Below, piece after piece: positions 51,819-59,433 of a DNA stretch of 64,000 bases (positions within the stretch are counted from its first letter, which is position 1; each line of letters begins with the position of its first letter). A program made the position numbers and the translations under genes. Under the pieces are notes generated by a model. It saw only the letters and a list, made by a program, of their open reading frames with translations, was not told the origin of the DNA and searched no databases. The DNA lies in contig CABRZR010000006.1 of the NCBI GenBank assembly GCA_902475535.1, positions 1-64,000 on the forward strand. The letters are read 5' to 3'. Source of the stretch: QAMH01 sp900556425 (GTDB lineage Bacteria > Actinomycetota > Coriobacteriia > Coriobacteriales > QAMH01).

Positions 51819-52510
51819 TCGGAACCATCGCGAACACTGCGGCCATTGTCCTGGGAAGCTCGATTGGGGCCGTAGCCAAGCGCGGCCTCGGCGAGAAGTA
51901 CCAGGACGTGCTTTTCCTCGCCATGGGTCTTGCTGCCGTGGGCATTGGCGTCAATTCCATCGTCAAGGGCATGGGGCAGAGCGTCTATCCGGTTCTCTTC
52001 ATCGCAAGCCTCGCCATTGGCGGCGTCATCGGCACGGCGCTTGACATCAACGGCCGCTTCGACCGCTTCGTCGACAAGCGTTCCAAGTCGGAGTCAAACC
52101 TCTCCCAAGGGCTCTCCACGGCAATCATGATCTTCTGCTTCGGGGCGCTCTCCATCATCGGCCCCATCAACAGCGCCCTCTACGGTGACGAGACCTTCCT
52201 GCTCACGAACGCCACCCTAGACCTCGTGACCTCGATGGTGCTCGCCTCGTCCTTCGGCATCGGCATCGCACTCGCGGCCATCGTGCTCTTCTGCTGGCAA
52301 GGCGCGATATTCCTACTCGCCGCCCAACTCCAGCCCTTCCTCACGGCAGATCTCATGGCAGAGATCACCATCGTGGGCGGCTTTCTCATCCTGGCATCGG
52401 GCCTTGGCATACTCAAGGTCAAGGAAATACCCGTGATGAACCTGCTGCCAGCATTGCTCGTCCCGCCCCTATGGTTCCTCGCCATCCAGTTGCTGGCGCC
52501 CTTCCTGTAG
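51815..52510 (+). CDS. DUF554-family membrane protein
   Basis: A 231-residue protein with seven hydrophobic segments and the DUF554 pattern: start MIGTIANTAAIVLGSSIGAV, KYQDVLFLAMGLAAVGIGVNS, then FCFGALSIIGPINSALYGD. The family is widespread and annotated as a probable small transporter or nickel/cobalt-type permease without firm proof. It is coupled to the MerR gene through an ATGA overlap. Confidence 0.88.
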   Translation: MIGTIANTAAIVLGSSIGAVAKRGLGEKYQDVLFLAMGLAAVGIGVNSIVKGMGQSVYPVLFIASLAIGGVIGTALDINGRFDRFVDKRSKSESNLSQGLSTAIMIFCFGALSIIGPINSALYGDETFLLTNATLDLVTSMVLASSFGIGIALAAIVLFCWQGAIFLLAAQLQPFLTADLMAEITIVGGFLILASGLGILKVKEIPVMNLLPALLVPPLWFLAIQLLAPFL

Positions 52511-52528
52511 ACCACCAGCGTCCTTGCC

Positions 52529-53218
52529 TCATTTCACGACGGTAAAGTCAACGAGAAACGGATTGACGCTGTTCATGAATTCCTTGCGATGGGCCACGGT
52601 TGCCTGACCTTCGGGAATAGTTTTGAAAGCATTGGCAACTTCGGATGCCTCGCTGAAAAACAGCTCGAGTATCCCATCAAACGGGAGCCTGTCATGAGTA
52701 ACATGACGACCATTTATCATACGGTCGATAATGAGATGCTGGTTATACCCGTAGAAAATGTCAGTAGGCATCTTCGCCATGCATCCCGAATGAACGACAA
52801 ACCATTCGCGAGTGAAGTCCTCAAATGACACATCCGGCACCGTGCGGCCCAGCAACGTCATCTTCTTCTGGCATCCATCCTCAACGCGCAGGGGAATGGA
52901 CACGTTTTCAAGGCAGACGTAGGTCTCTTCGTACATCACCGCGTTTACGCGCTCACACAAAACCGCTGCATATGCATTGGATCTTCTAGCCTCCTCGTAT
53001 GCGTCGAGATCGACATAGCGCTCGATGGTAAACGCATCGGCAAGAATCGCTTCAGAAGAGGCGTCACCGCGTTCCTTGGCAGTGACCCGATCGAACTCGA
53101 AGGATTCGAGCTCGGGGATTTGAAGACACAGGGGTGCATAGACATCGTGCAGAAATGCGTCAAATTCGCTGTCTGAGATAGTCGGATCTTTGCGTAAGAG
53201 GTTAATGCAGGAAATCAT
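52529..53218 (-). CDS. EthD-like double-length protein (first paralogue)
   Basis: A 229-residue soluble protein beginning MISCINLLRKDPTISDSEFDAF, the alpha/beta ferredoxin-like opening of EthD/YCII-type dimeric barrel proteins. A second similar half starts near FEDFTREWFVVHSGCMAKMP, followed by YGYNQHLIIDR and LPFDGILELFF. The N-terminus and the GYNQxLxIDR and LPxxGxxExxF segments recur in the protein at 55581-56282, so the two are paralogues. EthD-fold proteins often act as dehydratases, isomerases or accessory proteins in ring-cleavage and polyketide-like chemistry. It is the most downstream gene of the minus-strand cluster. The ATG at 53218 is chosen by this family alignment. Confidence 0.75.
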   Translation of the reverse strand: MISCINLLRKDPTISDSEFDAFLHDVYAPLCLQIPELESFEFDRVTAKERGDASSEAILADAFTIERYVDLDAYEEARRSNAYAAVLCERVNAVMYEETYVCLENVSIPLRVEDGCQKKMTLLGRTVPDVSFEDFTREWFVVHSGCMAKMPTDIFYGYNQHLIIDRMINGRHVTHDRLPFDGILELFFSEASEVANAFKTIPEGQATVAHRKEFMNSVNPFLVDFTVVK

Positions 53219-53345
53219 AGCACCTGCCCTTTCTACTCCAAAAACGGTTTTGGGATTAGCGGAAGGCGCGCAGATATGGCGCGCCCTCCACAGGAAAAGG
53301 AATGTGGTTCGCCAGCGTGGCACGAGGGCGACCCACGACAAACAC

Positions 53346-53837
53346 CTACATCATGAAGACCTTATAGGCATTGGCCGTATCCTCGTAGCGCTTCTTTATC
53401 TCGGCTTTACCACGTAGGTACGTCAGTGACATCTCGGTAAAGTACCAGCGGCCATCGATTTTCACGTAGGCGTTGTCATAGTGGGCACGTCCGACAAACT
53501 CGCCGCCGTTCTCCGCATCGTAGAGATCGTCCTCAAGTGACCAGTGTGATGTTGCCGTATCTGGCCCCGTGATGTCGATCCAATGATGATGCCCCTGATG
53601 ACTCGAGGTCACGTTGTCGCCGAACTTACCCTTCATGGTCTCGAGCATGCCATCGCGTCCTTCGTAACGGCCACCTGTCGTATTGTTGATGAAGACGAAG
53701 TCCTCGACAAGGCATGCAGCAAGTCCATCCCAGTCCTTGGCGTCGAGCGTGTCCCAATACGTCGCTTGAAGTCGCTCGATCGCACGCATGTCCTCGAGAG
53801 CCTGGATGCGTTTTTCAAGATCCTCCATGGTGCTCAT
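53346..53837 (-). CDS. SnoaL-fold protein with BaiE-like catalytic residues
   Basis: A 163-residue NTF2/SnoaL_4-fold protein: N-terminal helix LEKRIQALEDMRAIERLQATYWDTLDAKDW, then RYEGRDGMLETMKG, SHQGHHHWIDI, SHWSLEDDLYD and YEKIDGRWYF-like YVKIDGRWYFTEM. From memory of bile acid 7alpha-dehydratase BaiE, its Tyr30, Asp35, His83 and Asp106 correspond to Tyr27, Asp32, His83 and Asp103 here. A dehydratase acting on a steroid or other 3-oxo substrate is thus plausible, though SnoaL-like folds are common and also include scytalone-dehydratase and isomerase families. AGGAG lies eight bases before the ATG. It follows the SDR at 53850 by 12 bases. Confidence 0.78.
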   Translation of the reverse strand: MSTMEDLEKRIQALEDMRAIERLQATYWDTLDAKDWDGLAACLVEDFVFINNTTGGRYEGRDGMLETMKGKFGDNVTSSHQGHHHWIDITGPDTATSHWSLEDDLYDAENGGEFVGRAHYDNAYVKIDGRWYFTEMSLTYLRGKAEIKKRYEDTANAYKVFMM

Positions 53838-53849
53838 GGCAATCGCTCC

Positions 53850-54599
53850 TTACAAGAGGCTGAATCCGCCCTCTTCGTAGATGGTCTCGCCAGTGATGAA
53901 CGAGGCATCATCCGAGGCGAGGAAGAGGGCGACGCTTACCATCTCCTCGATCTCGCCATAGCGACCAAACGGCATCTTTGCCAGGAAGGCGGCGTTGCGC
54001 TCCGGGTCGAACCTCGTGCCTTCCGTGATGCGAGTCTTCGAGGTGCCCGGGGCAACGGCGTTGACGTGAATGTCGTATTTGGCGAGCTCAAGCGCCATAA
54101 CCTGCGTGAGCATGCTCACGGCTGCCTTGGAAGGGCCGTAGGGCGTGATGCCGCCGATGGTCTTGCGTGCGCTATTGGAGCTCGTGTTGACGATATATCC
54201 CTTGATGCCCTTATCGACCATCGTACGCGCAACGGCCTGGCCCACGTAAAACACGCCGTTCAGATTCGTGTCCATGACGTCGAGCCAGCCTTCCTGACTG
54301 CACTCGAGGAAAGGCTGACGATGGGTGATGCCCGCATTGTTCATGAGGACGTCGATATGACCAAACTCCTCGATGACCTTGGCGACGCTCTCCTGCACCT
54401 GCCCATAGTCGCGAACATCACAGTGCATGCAATACACGCGCTCGTTATCGGCGTAGACCTCTTCCATGGTATCGTCTTCGATATCGAAGACGATGACCTG
54501 TGCGCCTTCCCTCACGAGCTGCTCGGTCATGCCACGACCCAGACCATTGGCACCGCCGGTCACCAGCGCGATTTTGTCGATGAACCTTTGCTTTTCCAT
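53850..54599 (-). CDS. Short-chain dehydrogenase/reductase (cluster SDR A)
   Basis: A 249-residue classical SDR. NAD(P) motif TGGANGLG (14-21), NNAG (87-90), catalytic Ser141, Tyr154 and Lys158 (TPYGPSKAA), and PGTSKTRI after the active site. The acidic end of strand 2 (VIVFDIEDD) favours NAD(H). The C-terminal half (from VNAVAPGTSKTRITEGTR to ITGETIYEEGGFSLL) is nearly the same as in the SDR at 63133-63879, so they are recent paralogues. Likely an alcohol/ketone oxidoreductase on the cluster's substrate, comparable in place to BaiA. AGGAA precedes the ATG at 54599. Confidence 0.92.
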   Translation of the reverse strand: MEKQRFIDKIALVTGGANGLGRGMTEQLVREGAQVIVFDIEDDTMEEVYADNERVYCMHCDVRDYGQVQESVAKVIEEFGHIDVLMNNAGITHRQPFLECSQEGWLDVMDTNLNGVFYVGQAVARTMVDKGIKGYIVNTSSNSARKTIGGITPYGPSKAAVSMLTQVMALELAKYDIHVNAVAPGTSKTRITEGTRFDPERNAAFLAKMPFGRYGEIEEMVSVALFLASDDASFITGETIYEEGGFSLL

Positions 54600-54617
54600 G
54601 GATGCTTCCTTTCGGTC

Positions 54618-55514
54618 CTATTGCTTGTCAGCCGTCGCCAGGTGTAGATAGGTTGTGGCACCGCCATCGGCCGCGATGGATTCGCCGTTGATGAAGCTCG
54701 CGTCATCGGAAGCGAGAAACAGCGCGACCGAAGCGATCTCTTCGGGAAGCGCGTAGCGCTTCATCGACGATGCCTCGCTGAGACCCTTGCGGTTCTGTCC
54801 CCTGGGCAGCGTCATGTCCGTAAGGATGAGCCCGGGGTTCACCGCATTGACACGCACCCCGTAGGCCCCCAGGTCGGTAGCTGCGGCACGGGTTGCGCCC
54901 AAAGCCGCGGCCTTGGCCATCGCGTAGCCGATAAGATTGCCAGGACCAAAGTGATTGCCCTGGTAGGAGCAGGTATTGACGATAGCACCACCACCTGAGT
55001 CGATGATGGCCTGGGCACAGTAGTGCATGCCGTTGTAGACACCCCAGCAATCGACGTCCATCATGCGCTCGAGATCCTGGCGGGATGCCGTGAGAACCGA
55101 CCCGTTCACGCAAATGCCGGCATTGTTCACGAGCACGTCGAGATGTCCTTGCTCGTCGAGTATCTTCTCGACGAGCTTCTGCCAGGCGACCTCGTCGACG
55201 ACGTCCATGGGAAAGACCACGGCCTCTCCCCCGTCATCCCTGATCTGCGCTTCCACACGCCTGAGCCCGTCTTCCTTGACGTCGGTCATGTAAACCGTCG
55301 CGCCTTGCTGAGCGAACATCTTGGCTTCCATCTCGCCTTGGCCGCCAGCGGCACCAGTCACGATGACCACCTGGCCCTCGAACTTCCCGGAGCCCTTCTC
55401 GACCCGAGGCCAGCGCTTCGCCTGCTCCTCGCCATAGACCTTCTCCTCGAACTCCGCCTGACCAGGCCCCGAGAGGATGACGTCATCGAAAAATTCCGCG
55501 CGCTTTGACTTCAT
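54618..55514 (-). CDS. SDR with N-terminal extension (cluster SDR B)
   Basis: A 298-residue SDR with about 45 extra residues before the Rossmann fold (AEFFDDVILSGPGQAEFEEK...). NAD(P) motif TGAAGGQG (53-60) with MTDVKEDG suggesting NAD(H); NNAG at 130-133; catalytic Ser183, Tyr197 and Lys201 in TCSYQGNHF and YAMAKAAA. A 14-residue insertion separates Ser and Tyr. The ATG at 55514 follows GGAGAG; an ATG four codons earlier has no site. It lies 18 bases before SDR A, and after a strong terminator separating it from the EthD-like gene, so expression may be partly independent. Confidence 0.9.
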   Translation of the reverse strand: MKSKRAEFFDDVILSGPGQAEFEEKVYGEEQAKRWPRVEKGSGKFEGQVVIVTGAAGGQGEMEAKMFAQQGATVYMTDVKEDGLRRVEAQIRDDGGEAVVFPMDVVDEVAWQKLVEKILDEQGHLDVLVNNAGICVNGSVLTASRQDLERMMDVDCWGVYNGMHYCAQAIIDSGGGAIVNTCSYQGNHFGPGNLIGYAMAKAAALGATRAAATDLGAYGVRVNAVNPGLILTDMTLPRGQNRKGLSEASSMKRYALPEEIASVALFLASDDASFINGESIAADGGATTYLHLATADKQ

Positions 55515-55531
55515 GGTTCTCTCCATTCAGG

Positions 55532-55571
55532 AAAAAGCGGCCGCATCGAATTCCATATCCGATGCGGCCGC
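55532..55571 (-). terminator. Intra-cluster terminator
   Basis: GCGGCCGCATCG and CGATGCGGCCGC pair perfectly over 12 bp around an 11-base loop, followed on the minus strand by TTTTT. It lies between the second EthD-like gene and SDR B. Confidence 0.88.
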
Positions 55572-55580
55572 ATGAATCGA

Positions 55581-56282
55581 CTAGTCTTCCAGTTCGACGG
55601 GAACCGCTTCGACAAAGTAGGTCGTCACCGTTCCGATGAACTCGGCGGCATGGACGCTTGCGCGCTTCTTGAAGCCCACGCTGCCATAGCATTCGTCGAA
55701 GGCTTCCATGTCCTCGAACCAGAACTCGACCATACCCTCGACCGGGAGATCCTTATAGTGGACCTCTTCGTCACCGATGCAGCGGTCGATCACCAGGTTC
55801 TGGTTGTAGCCGCAGCATCCTCCCATCAGTTCCACCAGTATGGAGTGGACGTACCACCACTCGAAGTGGAAGGTCATGGCATCGACGCCCTCGGCGCGGT
55901 CGCAGAACGAGACGCGCTTGATGATGTCGCGACCCTTGAGGTACTCGGGGACGAGCTTGTCGAATTTCCTGACCGTGACAAGCGCGGAGATTGGCTTTTC
56001 CACGATGGGTTCGAGCACGTCGCGAAGGGCATCGCCGGCCTGGGTCATGCACTTTGCCATGTCCCCGTAGCTGTCGAAGATCATCTCTATGAAACCGTCG
56101 ATGTCAATCGCCCCGCGACACAGATGCGAACGCTGCTGCTTATCGGTCACGAAGTTGATCTCGCACTTGCGCAGCAGGGGCATCTTGGCGATTACGTCAC
56201 GCGCCTCCCCCATCATCACCGCGCGGAATTCCTCTTCGGAAATTCCCTCCTTGCACTTGAGTAGATTAATTCTGGAAATCAT
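55581..56282 (-). CDS. EthD-like double-length protein (second paralogue)
   Basis: A 233-residue soluble protein starting MISRINLLKCKEGISEEEFRAVM. A second half from about residue 125 has DAMTFHFEWWYVHS, CGYNQNLVIDR and LPVEGMVEFWFEDMEAF. It is clearly homologous to the protein at 52529-53218 in both halves, while the two flank the SnoaL and SDR genes. The duplicated ferredoxin-like fold could form an internal dimeric barrel, as in EthD/chlorite-dismutase-like folds. The function is unknown. GAAGGGGAG precedes the ATG at 56282. It lies 25 bases downstream of the OFA transporter gene, and a terminator follows. Confidence 0.78.
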   Translation of the reverse strand: MISRINLLKCKEGISEEEFRAVMMGEARDVIAKMPLLRKCEINFVTDKQQRSHLCRGAIDIDGFIEMIFDSYGDMAKCMTQAGDALRDVLEPIVEKPISALVTVRKFDKLVPEYLKGRDIIKRVSFCDRAEGVDAMTFHFEWWYVHSILVELMGGCCGYNQNLVIDRCIGDEEVHYKDLPVEGMVEFWFEDMEAFDECYGSVGFKKRASVHAAEFIGTVTTYFVEAVPVELED

Positions 56283-56307
56283 GACTACTCCCCTTCTTCA
56301 AGGTTGT

Positions 56308-57570
56308 TTAGTTCTCGGCATTCTTGGCTTCCATCATGGCAGCATCGCGAGCCTTCATCTTGTTGTAGATCGGCAGACCGATTGCAAGCAGGATGATTGC
56401 GATGATGCAAAGGACGCCCAGGATGGGAAACGCCGTGCTATAGCTGCCCGTTGCGGCGAGCGTGTTGGCGGAGAGCATGGGGCCGATGACGGCCGCAAGC
56501 GCATAGCCCCAGTACATGAAGCCATAGTTCTGGCCCATGTTGGCCGGGCCAAAGGCATCGCCAGTAAGCGAAGGCATGATGGCCATGATGCCGCCAAAGC
56601 ACATGCCCAGCACGATCGACTCGATGATGAAGGGCATCGTGGAATCGGTGTTTCCATAGAGGAACAGGTGAATCACCGCGGTGATGCCGATAACGATGAA
56701 CAGCGTCTGGAATCGTCCGATCTTGTCGGAGAGAGTGCCAAAGCCAAAGCGTCCGGCGGCATTGGCAACGGCGAAGATGCTGACCATCATGGCGCCCGTC
56801 GCGGCATCCATGCCCGCTTGCGTCTGGCCGACGAGGGATGCGGTACCGAGCATGAACACGCCCGTGCATGCGGTGAGCGCGAATACGATGACCATGATCC
56901 AGAAGAGCGGGGTCTTCATCATCTCGGGCGTAGTGTAGCTCCTGCGGTTCTTGGCCTCCTCGTCAACGGGAGGATTCCAACCCTCGGGCTGGTAGTCTGC
57001 AGGCGGCAGAACGTAGCAAAGCCACGAGAAGATGAGGAACATGACGATGCTGAACGCGCCCACGACCATGAACGAGGGCATGGGACCGATTGCCTGCACG
57101 ATCATGTTTCCGACCGGGGCAGTCCACAGCGGCCACAAGGCCATCGTGGCGAGCGAGATACCGTTGACGAGGCCCTTCTTGTCCGGGAACCAGCGCGTGG
57201 TCAAGGCCAGCGACGTGTTGTAGATAATGCCATCGGCAAAGCCGACGATGATGCCGAAGGTGATGAGCAGCATGATGGGATTCGTTGAAAAGCCCGTGAG
57301 AATCCAGCCGATGCCAAAGACGATACCGCTGACGAGCATGATCTTGTGAGCCGCGAACTTGCGCTGGAACCAGCCGCCAACGGGGCCACCCGCAAAGCCA
57401 ATGACAACGATGGCGAGCGTGTAGGCGAGTGCCACGATCTGCGGCGACCAGCCAAACTCGGCCATCATGGGTTTCTGAAAAATGCTGTAGCAATTCAATG
57501 ATGCGGTGATCGCTCCGCACATTGCCGCGCCGACGAGAACTACCCAGCGCGATTTAGGCTTCATTGCCAT
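56308..57570 (-). CDS. MFS transporter, oxalate:formate antiporter (OFA) family
   Basis: A 420-residue, 12-helix MFS permease. It carries MKPKSRWVVLVGAAMCGA, FQKPMMAEFGWS, VVIGFAGGPVGGWFQRKF, GFADGIIYNTSLALTTRWFPDKKGLVNGI and in the second half GTLSDKIGRFQTLF. The NTSLALTTRWFPDKKGL segment is the OFA signature. Members import or exchange small organic acids; position here suggests the cluster's substrate or product. GGAGG lies five bases before the ATG at 57570. A shared motif (57870-57890) sits 300 bp upstream. It is probably cotranscribed with the EthD-like gene. Confidence 0.9.
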   Translation of the reverse strand: MAMKPKSRWVVLVGAAMCGAITASLNCYSIFQKPMMAEFGWSPQIVALAYTLAIVVIGFAGGPVGGWFQRKFAAHKIMLVSGIVFGIGWILTGFSTNPIMLLITFGIIVGFADGIIYNTSLALTTRWFPDKKGLVNGISLATMALWPLWTAPVGNMIVQAIGPMPSFMVVGAFSIVMFLIFSWLCYVLPPADYQPEGWNPPVDEEAKNRRSYTTPEMMKTPLFWIMVIVFALTACTGVFMLGTASLVGQTQAGMDAATGAMMVSIFAVANAAGRFGFGTLSDKIGRFQTLFIVIGITAVIHLFLYGNTDSTMPFIIESIVLGMCFGGIMAIMPSLTGDAFGPANMGQNYGFMYWGYALAAVIGPMLSANTLAATGSYSTAFPILGVLCIIAIILLAIGLPIYNKMKARDAAMMEAKNAEN

Positions 57571-57930
57571 GTGTTCCTCCAATATAGCTTCCGAAAGATT
57601 ACGTGCATGCGAAAGGCATCGCCTTTCCCCCAAACCGAGACCCCTCCTCCTTTCGTTTCGACGTGCAAACCGTTCTATACGCACATGATTCCGATGCTGC
57701 GATACGTGCTGATGTGCCGGAGTCAATTGATGCCGAAACTGGACTAGATCCTCACCGCTGCGTTGCGGTTCATGCCAAGAAGCCAGAGAAAACAATGAGG
57801 AAGATGACCCCACTTGCCTTGAAGGTATCCCTCCTCACGAGATGTATGCTATGAGGGTTTCAAGATGACCTCAATAACGCACTTAAAAGTAAGAAGCTGC
57901 CGTATACGTAAGTACGACAGCCAAATTTGG
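57571..57930. other. 360-bp intergenic region upstream of the OFA transporter
   Basis: No gene is seen. It holds a GAAAGGC/GCCTTTC hairpin at 57611-57627, and the motif CTCAATAACGCAC...AAGT at 57870-57890 that recurs before the MHS transporter gene. It must contain the OFA promoter and the end of the transporter gene transcribed toward it. Confidence 0.6.
57870..57890 (-). promoter_or_regulatory. Shared 21-bp element, copy 1
   Basis: Minus-strand reading ACTTTTAAGTGCGTTATTGAG. It matches 18 of 21 positions, with the last 13 identical, in the element at 60945-60965. Both lie upstream of minus-strand transporter genes of this cluster and outside coding sequence. Candidate activator site. Confidence 0.55.
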
Positions 57931-59328
57931 CTACAGAAAGCCAAGTCCTCTCATGAGCATGACGCTGGCGATGAGAAGGGCTGCGGTGATGACCGCATAG
58001 GGCCCGTTCCACTTGAGACTCGCCTCCATGGGAGATGCCTGCACCATGTCCGCAACGGCGATGACATTTGCCGAGGCGGGGCAGATCGTATTGCCCAACG
58101 CCCAGCTCATCGACAGGACAAGCGCAAGGTACGCAGCCGATATTCCGCACAGCGCAGGGTCAATGGCACCTCCTATGACGGCCGTTGCCACGATGGGATG
58201 AATCCCCGCCGCACAGGTAAGCAAGACGATGATGACGATGGCCGTCGTCAGAAGCAGCACGCTTTGACCGGTGGTGAGCACGAGGGCTTGCGCGATGACA
58301 TCCCCGATGCCCGAATATCCGATGCTCTGGGCGAGCATGCCCGCTCCCGCGAAGAGGACGATCTGGTTCTTGGCACCGGGAAGCTTCTTCTCGAAATACG
58401 CGTTCTTGAGCTCCTTGCGATATAGGGAAAACCGCCTGATGAAGAGCATCCAGACAAAGGGCCACACCAGCGATGCCATGGCGACGACGATGATGGCCGA
58501 AAGGCCGAACAGTTGGGAAACCAGGGCGATGAAGACTATGAGGAGCACGGAGAAGACGGCGAGCTCCGCCACCTTTGCCTTGTCGATGCTTCCGGGGGCA
58601 TCCTTGGATGCACTCGCGCCATCGTCCATCGCGGAAGCCTTCCCACCCAGCTTGCGCGAGAGCACCGTCATCAGGATGCCGACGCCCTCTGCGACAAGAG
58701 CGCAAACGATTGCGCAGGGGGCAAAGCTCACCCACTCTGCGCTTGTCACCGAAACGACCAGAGCGATGGTCGCCGACGTGGGCGCCCATATCATGCACGT
58801 GACGAACCCGCGCGCAAGGGCCGTCCCCAGGAGCCTCTTGTTGGCTCCCAGACGGCTTTCACGCGACATCTCGAACGTAAGCGGTACGGCGGCGATGCTT
58901 ATGAGCGCACCGGCTACAGCCGCCATGCCGCTTACGAGCGAATAGTATCGTCCCTCCGAGTTGGCATATCGCGCAAACAGGCTCCTCAGCGATTCGTTAT
59001 AGCCCCCATGTTGGACGGGTATGCCAATAAGCGGAATCAGGATGAACATGACGATGAGGTCGGCGTTCTTGCGAAGCGCACGCACCCATTCCTCGACCGG
59101 TGCCTGGGCATACAGCAGCAACCCGACGCTTATGACAATGAGGACGATGCCGATGAGCCGTGACGATCCCGTCGAGACGAAAATGCTCATCACGAGCACC
59201 ACGACCATGAGGACAGCGTTCACGTCATCGAGCAGCGGAGCATGCAGAAAGACGTTGATGATGTAGCACACGGCGAAGCACAGGGTGATGACGCTACGCG
59301 TGGTACGTATGGCAACGGGCTCTTTCAT
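57931..59328 (-). CDS. Putative ion-transporter-superfamily carrier, substrate unknown
   Basis: A 465-residue membrane protein with about 11-12 hydrophobic segments and a polar loop near residues 235-255 dividing two halves. Symmetry between the halves (FILIPLIGIPVQHGG...; LFAGAGMLAQSIGYSGIG) and motifs such as GIHPIVATAVIGGAI and SWALGNTICPASANVIAVADM resemble ion transporter (SLC13/ArsB/DctM-like) carriers with re-entrant loops. It may carry an organic anion. AAAGGGAGAG precedes the ATG at 59328. It lies between two MFS genes and is separated from the upstream one by a hairpin. Confidence 0.7.
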   Translation of the reverse strand: MKEPVAIRTTRSVITLCFAVCYIINVFLHAPLLDDVNAVLMVVVLVMSIFVSTGSSRLIGIVLIVISVGLLLYAQAPVEEWVRALRKNADLIVMFILIPLIGIPVQHGGYNESLRSLFARYANSEGRYYSLVSGMAAVAGALISIAAVPLTFEMSRESRLGANKRLLGTALARGFVTCMIWAPTSATIALVVSVTSAEWVSFAPCAIVCALVAEGVGILMTVLSRKLGGKASAMDDGASASKDAPGSIDKAKVAELAVFSVLLIVFIALVSQLFGLSAIIVVAMASLVWPFVWMLFIRRFSLYRKELKNAYFEKKLPGAKNQIVLFAGAGMLAQSIGYSGIGDVIAQALVLTTGQSVLLLTTAIVIIVLLTCAAGIHPIVATAVIGGAIDPALCGISAAYLALVLSMSWALGNTICPASANVIAVADMVQASPMEASLKWNGPYAVITAALLIASVMLMRGLGFL

Positions 59329-59367
59329 CGGACCCTCTCCCTTTGAAAAGGCAAACGAGAACTGTAA

Positions 59368-59397
59368 GGGCGCAGGAGGACGTTTCCCCCTGCGCCC
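59368..59397 (-). terminator. Hairpin between the two transporter genes
   Basis: GGGCGCAGG and CCTGCGCCC pair perfectly around a 12-base loop. On the minus strand a weak T-stretch (TTACAGTTCT) follows, so termination may be partial. Confidence 0.6.
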
Positions 59398-59433
59398 ATA
59401 TGACGGCGCGAGACGAACTAATCTGTGGCAGGG

